A stretch of 64,000 nucleotides of DNA, taken from NCBI RefSeq assembly GCF_014873535.1, contig NZ_JADBEF010000001.1, positions 4,898,001 through 4,962,000 of the forward strand, given 5' to 3'. Positions 8,629 through 17,498 of the stretch are shown here, one piece after another. The translations under genes were made by a program, and so were the position numbers. The stretch is from Nonomuraea africana. GTDB taxonomy: Bacteria > Actinomycetota > Actinomycetes > Streptosporangiales > Streptosporangiaceae. Numbering within the stretch: position 1 is the first letter of the stretch; each line of letters begins with the position of its first letter. The notes below the pieces were generated by a model that saw only the letters and a program-made list of their open reading frames with translations, was not told where the DNA came from and did not search any database.

Positions 8629-10191
8629 CTACCTGGCCGCCCCTCCCACACGGTCGGTCTCGCGCGTGTGGGCGATGAGGGTCAGGGCGGCGGCCAGGCA
8701 GGCCAGCGGTATCACCGGCAGGACGTAGCGGTGGTCGTAGTCGGCGGTCGCGGCCGGGATCACCAGCAAGGCGACGGCCATCAGCCAGGGCGGCAGCGCC
8801 GCGACGCCGGGTCCCGGTTCGCCTGGCCGCTGGACCCCTTGCCGGCGCAGCCGGACCCTGGCCACGAGCTCGGCCGCGATGCCGACGGCGCCAGCGAGCA
8901 TCAGGGCGGCCAGAGCGGGGCCGGGCAGGTAGAAGCGAGCCTGGTAGGCCCGAACCCAGCGCGCGTAGGGCGGCACGACACGGGTCTGGCCGCCGGCTCC
9001 CCCATAGGCGTCCGCCAGCTGGGACTGGCCGACGGCGGCGGCGGTGTTGAGCGCCCCGCGGGCGCGTTTGGGGAAGTGGTACTTGGCCTCGGTCCAGGTG
9101 GTGGGGTACGGAGGGTGACCGGGGGCGAAGGCGCGCAGTGTGTCGCGAACGACCACCCGCAGGTAGTCGACGGGCTGGGCCTTGATCGCGGCCGAGGCGA
9201 ACCGGCGGGCCAGCTCGTTGGAGCGCGGTCCGTAGATGCCGCCGACACGGCGGAAGGGCGACTCCTTCGAGAACATGGCCGCGTACACGGGCGAGGCGAT
9301 CCGCCGGTCTTTCGGCGGCCGGCTGGGGCACAGCACGGCCAGGTCGGGGCTTGGCTTGATCCGTGCGCAGTCGGCGAAGGCGGCGGTACGCCCGTACAGC
9401 CAGACCGCGCCGTGCTTGTTGAAACCGAACTCGCCGTGGTGACTGTGGAACCACGTCATGTACGCGGTGACGGGCGCCAGGAACGCCACCGTCGCCACGG
9501 TGACACCCGCCCCCAGCCGGCGCCATTCCCCACCTCGTGCCATCCGCGGACGACCGGCGCTCCCCCCGGTCACTCCGATCACGACGATCCCGGCCACGAT
9601 GACAGCGATCAGCGGGAGGCCGGCGGTCCTGGTCACCGCCGCGCATCCCACGAGGAGCCCGGACAGCCCGGCCGACCGCAGGGTCACGGGCCGCCGCCAC
9701 AACAGCGCGGTCATCGCCGCCATGACGAGGAACCCGAACAGCTCGTCGGAGACCAGCAGATGCTCGAGCTGGAGGCGGTCGCCGTCGAACAGCGCCGGTG
9801 CCGCGGCCGCGCAGCCCAGGAGCTGGCAGCGCCGCAACCGGTGCGGCCACGCGGTCCGCGCCGCCCACCACACCAGGGCGTACACCATCACCCCGGTGAG
9901 CAGGCCCAGCAGCGCCTGGGCGGCCACCACCGCGGTGAAACTGTGGAACGGCCGCAGCAGCCACAACAGGAGGGGATACCCGCCGGGGTGGTGCGCCGCC
10001 GGGGTCAGCGTCAGCGCCGACCGCACGTAGACGACGGAGTCGCCGGTCCACAGCATCGAGGGATAACCCGCGCCGGCGACAGCTCGCAGTGCGATCGCCG
10101 CTGCCAGCACCACCCCGAACGGCGCGTGCCGCCAAGCCCGGCTGCCGCTGCCCACCTGCGCCGTCACCTGGCCGAGCCACCCTAGCCTCAT
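8629..10191 (-). CDS. Polytopic GT-C-like membrane glycosyltransferase, paralogue B
   Basis: 520-residue paralogue of the protein at 1909-3315. Shared landmarks: an N-terminal acidic loop (MLWTGDSVVYVRSA), HPGGYPLLLW, LEHLLVSDELFG, GCAAVTRTAGLPL, a central extracytoplasmic region with FADCARIKPSPDLAVLCP, a Y-A-WVRAYQ segment and the closing HRYVLPVIPLACLA. About ten membrane spans. ATG 10191 is used because GAGGG lies eight bases before it; longer starts reach 10335 but lack a site. It converges with the MerR-peroxiredoxin gene, eight bases apart. Presumably transfers a sugar from a lipid carrier on the outer face of the membrane; acceptor unknown. Confidence 0.72.
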   Translation of the reverse strand: MRLGWLGQVTAQVGSGSRAWRHAPFGVVLAAAIALRAVAGAGYPSMLWTGDSVVYVRSALTLTPAAHHPGGYPLLLWLLRPFHSFTAVVAAQALLGLLTGVMVYALVWWAARTAWPHRLRRCQLLGCAAAAPALFDGDRLQLEHLLVSDELFGFLVMAAMTALLWRRPVTLRSAGLSGLLVGCAAVTRTAGLPLIAVIVAGIVVIGVTGGSAGRPRMARGGEWRRLGAGVTVATVAFLAPVTAYMTWFHSHHGEFGFNKHGAVWLYGRTAAFADCARIKPSPDLAVLCPSRPPKDRRIASPVYAAMFSKESPFRRVGGIYGPRSNELARRFASAAIKAQPVDYLRVVVRDTLRAFAPGHPPYPTTWTEAKYHFPKRARGALNTAAAVGQSQLADAYGGAGGQTRVVPPYARWVRAYQARFYLPGPALAALMLAGAVGIAAELVARVRLRRQGVQRPGEPGPGVAALPPWLMAVALLVIPAATADYDHRYVLPVIPLACLAAALTLIAHTRETDRVGGAAR

Positions 10192-10345
10192 CTCAGCAGC
10201 CCTCTTCGCTCCCCGTCTGTACGGCGGCCGCCCAGTCATCCGTTCAAGGTGACAGACCGGCATGCGCAGGTGAGCATGCCCCTCAGCGCTACGAGTGACG
10301 CCTGTCGGCGACGCCCGGCCTGACCTGCGGAACAATCCTTGACCT

Positions 10346-10525
10346 TCAGGAGGCGTTGGTGCGGAAGGCGGAGCGATAGGACTGCGGCGTGACGCCGGCC
10401 ACTCGTTTGAACCGCTCCCTGAACGCGGTGGGCGAACCGAAACCGGCCTGTACGGCGATGCGCTCGACGCCGGCCGTCAACCGGGCGCATCGTCCGTAGA
10501 AACCGGCGCACGGCCAGGTCGGTGC
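10346..10525 (-). pseudogene. Remnant of an AraC/GlxA-type regulator
   Basis: The last roughly 45 codons encode the second HTH of an AraC regulator: GVERIAVQAGFGSPTAFRER then FKRVAGVTPQSYRSAFR, with the conserved IA-x2-AGF-x5-F-RxF pattern. Upstream the frame loses similarity; the amidase-like domain and first helix-turn-helix are gone. A stranded 3' end between the glycosyltransferase and qcrB genes, most likely not functional. Confidence 0.7.
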
Positions 10526-10559
10526 CGGCTGATCATCTCCTTGCCGGCAGCTCGTGCGC

Positions 10560-12209
10560 TTACCCTCGCTTCCGCGGTGCCTCGTCGCCGGGGCCGATCT
10601 CGGCGTGTTCCTCGCCGTGACCGTGGCCGGCGTCCAGCGGGATCTTCTCCCCGCCGTACGCCTTCGACATCCGTCCACGCAGCTTGCCCAGCGGGGCGCG
10701 CATCCCCTTCGGCGGAATGCCCTCGGTGTCGGCGTCCACGTCCACCTGCCGGATCGCCTCCTTGCCGCGCATGTGCGCCTCGATGTCCTCCGCCGGCGGC
10801 GTGTGAACCTCGATGAACTCACCATGCGGCAGCCGCTTGATCACACCCGACTCCACACCGTGCCCGATCACCGCGGCGTCGGAACGCTGCAGGCCCAGGC
10901 AGATGCGGTAGGTGATCATGTAGGCGATCACCGGGCCCACCAGCACCAGCACCCGGCCGATGTAGGTCGTCCAGTTGAGACTGACCTGGAAGAAGGCCGA
11001 GATCTCGTCATTGGCGCCCAGCAGCCACAACACGCCGTAGAACGTGATGGCCGCCATACCGATCGAGGTGCGGTGCGGGTTGTTGCGGGGACGGTCGGCG
11101 ACGTGGTGCTCGCGCGTGTCGCCGGTCACCCACCGCTCCATGAACGGATACAGCGCCAGGCCGGTCATGATGATGCCCATCGGCAACAGGGCCGGGATGA
11201 TGACGCTCAGCGGCAGCGTGCCGAACTCGCTGGTGCCGAAGAGGTTGATCTCCCACGCCGGCATGAGCCGCAGCGAGCCCTCCAGGAAGCCCATGTAGAA
11301 GTCGGGCTGCGAACCCGCCGAGATGTCCGCGGGGGTGTAGGGACCGAACGCCCAGATCGGGTTGATCTGCGTGAACGTGGCCAACCCCGCGACCACCGCG
11401 AAGGTGAACATGAAGAACGCCCCGGCCTTGAGCATGAACGCCGGGTAGAACGGCGCACCGACCACGTTGTGGTTGTTGCGCCCCTTGCCCGGCATCTGCG
11501 TGTGCTTCTGCACCCACATCAGCACCAGGTGCGCCGAGATCAACGCCAGCAGAATGCCGGGAATCAGCAAGATGTGCAGCGAGTAGAACCGCGCGATGAC
11601 GTATTCACCCGGGTACTCCCCGCCGAACAGGAAGAACGTGATGTACGTACCCACCAGCGGCAACGAGATCGCCACACCCTCGGTGATCCGCAACCCCGCA
11701 CCCGACAGCAGGTCATCGGGCAGCGAGTACCCCGTCAGACCCTCGACCAGCGCCAGCGTCAGCAGCAGCACGCCGATCAGCCAGTTCAGCTCGCGCGGCT
11801 TACGGTATGCACCCGTGAAGAACACGCGGAGCATGTGCACCATCATGCCGGCGACGAACAACAGCGCGGCCCAGTGGTGGATCTGCCGCATCAGCAGACC
11901 ACCTCGCACCTCGAAGCTGATCTCCAGCGTCGAGGCGTACGCCTCGGACATCATGACGCCCTTGAGCGGCTCGTAAGGACCGTCATAGATCACGTGCATC
12001 ATGCTGGGCTTGAAGAAGAACGTCAGGAACGTCCCGCTCAGCAGCAGGATGATGAACGAGTAGAGCGCGATCTCACCGAGCAGGAACGACCAGTGGTCGG
12101 GGAAGATCTTGCGCAGGTTGCGCTTGAGGAAGGTCCCCGCGCCGATCCGGTCGTCGAGGTAACTGGACGGACCCGCGATGGCCTTGGGAACGGACTTGAG
12201 TTCGCTCAC
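10560..12209 (-). CDS. qcrB: Orphan cytochrome bc complex cytochrome b subunit
   Basis: 549-residue actinobacterial QcrB. Eight to nine membrane spans; heme-ligand histidines in RQIHHWAALLF, MMVHMLRVFF and the downstream YSLHILLIPG and ISAHLVLMWVQKHTQ segments. The Qo-site motif, PEWY or PDWY in most relatives, reads PDFY in QPDFYMGFLEG. The C-terminal cytoplasmic tail is long and acidic (GHGHGEEHAEIGPG). GTG 12209 follows AAGG at six bases and overlaps the upstream stop as GTGA. The usual qcrC-qcrA genes are not here, so this looks like a second copy outside the main respiratory operon. Partner is the small membrane protein at 12206-12739. Confidence 0.93.
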   Translation of the reverse strand: MSELKSVPKAIAGPSSYLDDRIGAGTFLKRNLRKIFPDHWSFLLGEIALYSFIILLLSGTFLTFFFKPSMMHVIYDGPYEPLKGVMMSEAYASTLEISFEVRGGLLMRQIHHWAALLFVAGMMVHMLRVFFTGAYRKPRELNWLIGVLLLTLALVEGLTGYSLPDDLLSGAGLRITEGVAISLPLVGTYITFFLFGGEYPGEYVIARFYSLHILLIPGILLALISAHLVLMWVQKHTQMPGKGRNNHNVVGAPFYPAFMLKAGAFFMFTFAVVAGLATFTQINPIWAFGPYTPADISAGSQPDFYMGFLEGSLRLMPAWEINLFGTSEFGTLPLSVIIPALLPMGIIMTGLALYPFMERWVTGDTREHHVADRPRNNPHRTSIGMAAITFYGVLWLLGANDEISAFFQVSLNWTTYIGRVLVLVGPVIAYMITYRICLGLQRSDAAVIGHGVESGVIKRLPHGEFIEVHTPPAEDIEAHMRGKEAIRQVDVDADTEGIPPKGMRAPLGKLRGRMSKAYGGEKIPLDAGHGHGEEHAEIGPGDEAPRKRG

Positions 12210-12739
12210 GCCGTACCTTCCTTCTTCCTGCTCTCGAGTCGCCTGGCGCGCCAGGACCGGCGGCCCACCCAGCCGCCCACAACGGCGCCGCACACGATCG
12301 CGAGCGTGTTGATCGTCCAGTGAACGGCGTCGGAACCGTAGCCATACCCGTTGCCGAACACGAGGACGGTCAGCACGACGGCGGCGAGGACGGCCGTGCC
12401 CACAGCCGCGGCCAAGCCGAACCCGACCGCGCGCACCAGCCGTATCCCCCGCGGTAGCGGCGGCGGCACGCGCACCGGGAACGACAGGCGGCCGACGACG
12501 GCCTCGGGCTGCTCCTCCACCGAGCCCAACGCGCGCTGCAGCGTCACATCCGATGCGGTCTCACTGAGGCAGATCCACTCGCCGTCCTGGATGAACACCG
12601 TCGAGCGAGCGGCTCCCGGCACGCTGAGGCGAAGGAACTCTTCCCCTTCAGGGAACCGGCGCACCTGGTAGCGCACGAAAGGCAGCTGCACGTCGAGCGC
12701 GTCGAGAAATTCGCTCAGCCGCTTCTCCGACTGGTCCAT
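12206..12739 (-). CDS. Two-TM membrane protein coupled to orphan qcrB
   Basis: 177-residue protein of no family I recognise. Residues 1-95 are soluble with a beta-rich stretch (STVFIQDGEWICLSE). Two hydrophobic segments follow, near VRAVGFGLAAAVGTAVLAAV and INTLAIVCGAVVGGWVG, then a very basic tail (RRSWRARRLESRKKEG). ATG 12739 has GAGAGG eight bases upstream. Its stop overlaps the qcrB start, so translation is coupled. It may tune or assemble the alternative QcrB; that is inferred from position only. Confidence 0.7.
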   Translation of the reverse strand: MDQSEKRLSEFLDALDVQLPFVRYQVRRFPEGEEFLRLSVPGAARSTVFIQDGEWICLSETASDVTLQRALGSVEEQPEAVVGRLSFPVRVPPPLPRGIRLVRAVGFGLAAAVGTAVLAAVVLTVLVFGNGYGYGSDAVHWTINTLAIVCGAVVGGWVGRRSWRARRLESRKKEGTA

Positions 12740-12963
12740 GCCGCACACCTCTCCCTACCTCCATGTTCGCCCAGATGCCTGAAATAAATGCAAATCGCCC
12801 GATAAATAACGATGCATGTTGCCCTATCGCGGTCCAGGTCGTAGGCACGCAGCATCCCGTACGTCAACTCAACGCTGCGCCGATGGCCGGGAGACTCGGC
12901 GACCCGGACCACGCGCCACCCCTCTCCAGACACAAGGCTCTGTTAGACGGCGGCCTGTTGCTC

Positions 12964-12991
12964 TATAAAGAGTAGTACTACAGCTTGTAGT
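12964..12991 (+). promoter_or_regulatory. -10 element with overlapping operator-like inverted repeats
   Basis: TATAAA (12964-12969) is followed at once by GTAGTACTAC (12972-12981, perfect palindrome) and by ACTACA-GCT-TGTAGT (12977-12991, perfect 6-bp arms). The repeats would cover the transcription start of the FAD monooxygenase gene. ACTACA/TGTAGT arms resemble BlaI/CopY-type and some TetR-type operators, but no such regulator gene is adjacent. Confidence 0.55.
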
Positions 12992-13008
12992 GGAAGCGGA
13001 GGGCAACA

Positions 13009-14145
13009 GTGCGGGTGCTTGTGGTGGGGGCGGGGATCAGTGGGCTCGCGGCCGCGCGGGGGTTAGCCGCCGCAGGTCACGAGGTGGTGGTGCTGGAGCA
13101 GGCGCAGGGGCTGCGCCTCGGGGGTGGGGCCGTCACCCTGTGGTGCAACGGCACGGCGATCCTCGGGGACCTGGGTGTCGACCTGGAAGGGACGGGGCAG
13201 CGCCTGACGACGATGTGCCTGCGGACCGCGAGCGGCCGCCAGGTGCTGGAGTTCGATCTGGAAGCGCTGGCGGAACGGTTCGGGTCGGCGGCGCGGGTGA
13301 TCCCGCGCGGGTCGCTGATCAACCTCCTGGAGAGCGGGCTGCCGGAGGGGACCGTACGGTTCGGCACGCGGGTCGCGGAGCTGCGGACCGACGGTGACGG
13401 CGTACGGGTGCGGACGGAGACAGGTCAGGAGTACGGCGGCGACTTCCTGGTGGGCGCCGACGGTGTGCACTCGCGGGTGCGCGCCCTCGTCCTGGGCGGT
13501 GGCCCGGCGGCGCTGACCGGTGGGGCGATCTGGCAGGGCCTGACGCCGGCCCCGTTCGACCCCGGGTCGACCACGACGTTGATGGTCGGCCGGCAGGGCG
13601 ACTTCGGGTACATGGGCGCCGGCGACGGGCTCATGCAGTGGTTCTTCGACGTGCCGTGGTCGCCGGGCGCGCCACCGGAGGACAAGCCGCTGGAGATGCT
13701 GCGGCGGCGGTTCACGGGGTGGGGCGCGCCGGTCGAGCAGGTCCTGGCGTCGCTGGGGGACGGCGACGCCGAACTGTTCCCGCACACCCGGCACAAGGTG
13801 CCGCGCCACTGGGGTGACGGGCGGTGCGTGTTGCTCGGGGACGCGGCGCACGGGATGCCTCCCGTGGGGGCGCAGGGCACGAACCAGGCGCTCGAGGATG
13901 TGGCGACGCTGGTGGAGTGCCTGGACGCCGTACCCGATCCGGCCGCGGTCGTAGGCGTGTACTCGTCCAGGCGGAGGCGGCAGGCGGCCCTGGCCTCCAT
14001 GATCGCCTCGCACAGTCTCGCGGTGTCCGGCCCGAGGACGTTGATGCAGAGCGAGTACCTCATGCGCATGAACGCTTCCGTGCCGCCGCGCCTGGCCACG
14101 CGCGGGTTCGGCGGCCTGCTGCGTACCCTCAGCAACCGGATCTGA
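13009..14145 (+). CDS. FAD-dependent monooxygenase (aromatic hydroxylase family)
   Basis: 378-residue group A flavoprotein monooxygenase. Three canonical motifs are present: GAGISGLAAARGLA (FAD ADP-binding GxGxxG), GADGVHSRVR (DG motif) and LLGDAAHGMPPVGAQGTNQA (GD motif). The single-component NAD(P)H-dependent enzymes of this class hydroxylate aromatic or polyketide-like rings. Start GTG 13009 has GGAGG six bases upstream. An operator-like repeat lies between its -10 element and the start. A stand-alone gene, convergent with the acyl-CoA ligase. Substrate unknown. Confidence 0.9.
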   Translation: MRVLVVGAGISGLAAARGLAAAGHEVVVLEQAQGLRLGGGAVTLWCNGTAILGDLGVDLEGTGQRLTTMCLRTASGRQVLEFDLEALAERFGSAARVIPRGSLINLLESGLPEGTVRFGTRVAELRTDGDGVRVRTETGQEYGGDFLVGADGVHSRVRALVLGGGPAALTGGAIWQGLTPAPFDPGSTTTLMVGRQGDFGYMGAGDGLMQWFFDVPWSPGAPPEDKPLEMLRRRFTGWGAPVEQVLASLGDGDAELFPHTRHKVPRHWGDGRCVLLGDAAHGMPPVGAQGTNQALEDVATLVECLDAVPDPAAVVGVYSSRRRRQAALASMIASHSLAVSGPRTLMQSEYLMRMNASVPPRLATRGFGGLLRTLSNRI

Positions 14146-14237
14146 CACCAGCGGCCGGCTCGCGGCGCCTCCGCGTCGCGAGGTACGGCACAATGCCCGC
14201 CGATGACCAGCGCATCCCCTTCCCCACCGCGGGTATC

Positions 14238-15719
14238 TCATCTCCGCAGCTCGGACTTGCGGATCTTGCCGGACGAGGTGCGCGGCAGGTCGTCCACCAC
14301 CTCGAAGTAGCGGGGGATCTTGTACTTGGCCAGCCGTCCGCGCAGGAAGTCGCCGAGCTCGGCGGCGGTGACCTCGCCGCCCTGGCGCGGCACGACGAAG
14401 GCGCGGCCCACCTCGCCCCACGTGGCGTCGGGTACCCCGATCACGGCGACCTCCGCCACGGCGGGGTGCTCGAACAGCACGGCCTCGACCTCGGCCGGGT
14501 AGACGTTCTCCCCGCCAGAGATGTACATGTCCTTGACCCGGTCGACGATGTGGAGGTGTCCCTCCTCGTCGACGGTGGCGACGTCGCCCGAGCGGAACCA
14601 GCCGCCCTCGGCGAAGGCCGCGGCGCTGGCCGCGGGGTCGCGCCAGTAGCCGGGGGTCACGTTCGGCCCCTTGACGAGCACCTCGCCCGGCTCGCCGGCC
14701 GCCACGTCCGTGAGATCGGGACGGACCACCCGCACGTTGGCGAAGAACACCGGCACCCCGGCCGAGCCGACCTTCCTGACACTCTCGCCGGCCTCGAGGA
14801 AGGTCGCGCCCGGTGCGGTCTCGGTGAGCCCGTACCCCTGGCAGAACACCAGCCCCCGCTCCTGATAGGTGCGGATCAGCGCGGCCGGGATCGCCGCTCC
14901 CCCCGACATCAGGTTGCGCAGCGAGGACAGGTCGGCCCCGGCCCACCGCGGCGACCTGGCGAACGCCGCGAACATGGTGGTGACGCCGAACATCCAGGTG
15001 ACGCGATGCCTCTCGATGAGGTCGTAGCACTCGTCCACGTCCCACGACGGCATGATCACTGAGCGGCCGCCCTTGAGAAAGGTCGGCAGCAACGTCTGGT
15101 TCAGCGCCGCCACGTGGAAGAGCGGGGCGCTGACCAGTGTCACCTCGTCGCCGGCCACATCGACGCCGATCAGAATGTTGAAGCTGTTCCAGACGAGGTT
15201 GCCATGGGTGAGCATCGCCCCCTTGGGACGTCCGGTGGTGCCGGAGGTGTAGAGGATGAGCGCGACGTCGTCCAGCGCCACGGGCACGTCGATCGGTGTG
15301 GGGTCGCCCTCCGAGATCCACCTCTCGTACTCCGCCGAGCCGAGCGTCACGGGCGGGGTGCCGGGCAGCGCTCCGACCACCCCGGCGCACTGCGGCGCGT
15401 AGATCAGCACCGAGGCGCCGGACTGGGCCAGCATGTACTCGATCTCGGGCGCCGCGAGCCTGAAGTTGAGCGGCACGAAGATCCCGCCGAGCACGTGGGT
15501 GGCGAACATGCTCTCGGCGAAGGCGGGATGGTTGGGGCCGAGGTAGGCGACCCGGTCACCGGCCCGCACCCCGGCCTCGCGCAACCGCGAGGCGAGCCTC
15601 GTGGTGCGCTCGTGGACCTCCGCGTAGGTGAAGGACCGCTCGCCGAAGACGAAAGCGGTACGGCCGGGCGTCATCTGGGCTCGGCGGGCCGGCCACCCGC
15701 CCACTCCTGCGTTACGCAT
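14238..15719 (-). CDS. Acyl-CoA synthetase (AMP-forming)
   Basis: 493-residue ANL-superfamily ligase of the fatty-acid/aromatic-acid:CoA group. P-loop LYTSGTTGRPKGAML, adenine motif YGLTETAPG, hinge DRVKDMYISGGENVYP and catalytic lysine in SSGKIRKSELRR at the extreme C-terminus. It activates a carboxylic acid to acyl-AMP and then acyl-CoA in the cytosol. ATG 15719 overlaps the restored stop of the upstream transporter by eight bases. Last gene of the catabolic operon that begins at 19242; it would feed the MaoC and SDR enzymes encoded upstream. Confidence 0.93.
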   Translation of the reverse strand: MRNAGVGGWPARRAQMTPGRTAFVFGERSFTYAEVHERTTRLASRLREAGVRAGDRVAYLGPNHPAFAESMFATHVLGGIFVPLNFRLAAPEIEYMLAQSGASVLIYAPQCAGVVGALPGTPPVTLGSAEYERWISEGDPTPIDVPVALDDVALILYTSGTTGRPKGAMLTHGNLVWNSFNILIGVDVAGDEVTLVSAPLFHVAALNQTLLPTFLKGGRSVIMPSWDVDECYDLIERHRVTWMFGVTTMFAAFARSPRWAGADLSSLRNLMSGGAAIPAALIRTYQERGLVFCQGYGLTETAPGATFLEAGESVRKVGSAGVPVFFANVRVVRPDLTDVAAGEPGEVLVKGPNVTPGYWRDPAASAAAFAEGGWFRSGDVATVDEEGHLHIVDRVKDMYISGGENVYPAEVEAVLFEHPAVAEVAVIGVPDATWGEVGRAFVVPRQGGEVTAAELGDFLRGRLAKYKIPRYFEVVDDLPRTSSGKIRKSELRR

Positions 15720-17021
15720 CGGGTACGAGCTCTCCCATCAGGTCGGCGCGGCTGGTCTCCTTCAACGCCAGCATGCAGGCCACGGTCAGCAGGCAGAAGC
15801 CGGCGATGACCGCGGAGACCACGATCGTCGAGCCGCCCGAGGCCTGGATCTGGGCGAAGACAGGGGCGCCAGGCCGGCGCCGAGTCCGGCGATCTGGTAG
15901 CCGAGCGAGGCGCCCGTGTAGCGGCTGCGGGTGCTGAAGAGCTCCGCGTACAGCGCGGCGAGCGGGCCGTACATCATCGGGTGGAGCACTGACTGGCCGA
16001 GGACGAGTGTGAGCGTGAGCACGGCCACGTTCCCCGTGCCGACCATGGGGAAGATGGCGAAGGCGAACACCGCCATGAGCAGTGCTCCGGTGAGCACGAT
16101 CGGGCGGCGTCCGACGCGGTCCGAGAGCGCGGACCAGCCGACGATGCTGAGCACGGCCAGCGCGGAGGCGAGTGTCAGGCTGTTCAGGACGTCCTGCCTG
16201 GCGAAACCGGTCTGCACGCCGTACGAGATGAGGAAGGTGGTCAGCGTTCCCTGCGCGACGAAGGCCGACATGCCGACGCCTGCGGCGAGCAGGAGCGTCC
16301 TGGGATGGTTGCGCAGCACGTCGACCAGCGGCGCGGTGCGGGGCGCGTCCTGGCTCCTGGCGGCGTTGAACACCGGGGTCTCCTCGACGCGCATGCGCAC
16401 GAACAGTCCGAGGCCGAGCAGGAGGATGCTGATCAGGAACGGCACGCGCCAGCCCCAGCTCAGAAACGCCTCCTCGCCCACGGCGGCCGCGGTGCCGGTG
16501 AGCGCGGCGGTCGAGAGGACCATGCCGAACGGCGCTCCGGCGTTGGTGAAGCTGGCCCACAGGCCGCGGCGCCCGGTCGCGTGCTCGGCGGACATCAGGA
16601 CGGCGCCGCCCCATTCGCCGCCGACCGCGATGCCCTGGAGGACGCGGAGCAGGACGAGCATGACCGGTGCGACGGTGCCGATCTGCGCGTAGGTGGGGAG
16701 CAGTCCGATGAGGAAGCTGGCGACGCCCATCAGGATCATCGTCAGCACCAGCATCTGCTTACGGCCCAGCCGGTCGCCGAAGTGGCCGAAGACGATGCCG
16801 CCGATCGGCCTGGCGAGGTAGCCGGTGGCGAAGGTGCCGAAGCTGGCGACCGTCGCGACCAGCGGGCTGAGGTTGGAGAAGAAGACCTTGTTGAACACCA
16901 CCGCCGAGGCGGTGGCGTACAGCAGGAAGTCGTAGTACTCGATGACGCTGCCGAGGAAGCTGGAGGCCACCGCTCGACGGAGTTGGACCGGGCTGGAACC
17001 GCTGGGGGGCGAGATCGGCAT
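15712..17021 (-). pseudogene. MHS-family MFS transporter with a -1 frameshift
   Basis: A metabolite:proton symporter of the MHS branch: SFLGSVIEYYDFLLY, RPIGGIVFGHFGDRLGRK and VLQGIAVGGEWGGAVLM are diagnostic. The frame is intact from ATG 17021 to about 15866, where GLGAGLAP should run on into FAQIQASGG; the next frame carries exactly that continuation and ends in MGELVPDA with a stop at 15712, eight bases into the ligase gene. The full span is 1310 nt, one short of a multiple of three, so a single base is missing near 15860-15866, next to a run of G. Either a recent knockout that removes the last two membrane spans or a sequencing error. Context predicts uptake of the organic acid degraded by the operon. 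Confidence 0.85.
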
Positions 17022-17039
17022 GGTGGGGGGTCCACTTCT

Positions 17040-17498
17040 TCAGGCGTAGTGCCGGTAGACGGCCTGGGCAACGCAGGCGGGCTTGTCGGCGCCGTCGATC
17101 TCGACGACGAAGTCGAGCAGCATCTGGACGCCGTCTCCGGCGACCTCGGTGACCGACCCGACCTTGCCGGCCAGGCGGATCTTGCTGCCGACCCGGACCG
17201 GGCTGGGGAAGCGGACCTTCTCCAGCCCGTAGTTGACGCTCATCGTCACGCCCCGGATCTCCAGCAGCTCGGTGAAGAGCGGGATGAGCAGGGAGAGCGT
17301 CAGGTAGCCGTGGGCGATCGTGCCACCGAACGGGCCGTCCTTCGCCCTGTCGGGGTCGACGTGGATCCACTGGTGGTCGTCGGTGGCCTCGGCGAAGGTG
17401 TCCACCCTGTCCTGGGCCACCTCCATCCATCCGCTGCGGCCCAGGTCCCGGCCGGCCAGCAACTTGATCTCCTCGAGCCCGGTCACCGTGATGGTCAT
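17040..17498 (-). CDS. MaoC-like enoyl-CoA hydratase
   Basis: 152-residue single hot-dog protein. The hydratase-2 motif is clear: DDHQWIHVDPDRAKDGPFGG then TIAHGYLTLSL, with the catalytic Asp/His pair. Enzymes of this type hydrate trans-2-enoyl-CoA to (R)-3-hydroxyacyl-CoA. ATG 17498 follows GGAGG and overlaps the stop of the amidohydrolase as ATGA. With the SDR and the ligase it gives three consecutive beta-oxidation-like steps. Confidence 0.93.
   Translation of the reverse strand: MTITVTGLEEIKLLAGRDLGRSGWMEVAQDRVDTFAEATDDHQWIHVDPDRAKDGPFGGTIAHGYLTLSLLIPLFTELLEIRGVTMSVNYGLEKVRFPSPVRVGSKIRLAGKVGSVTEVAGDGVQMLLDFVVEIDGADKPACVAQAVYRHYA

Noticed and set aside
12715..12933. 72-codon minus-strand ORF before the small membrane gene
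   Set aside because: Overlaps the upstream region of 12206-12739, has no ribosome site and no homology that I recognise.
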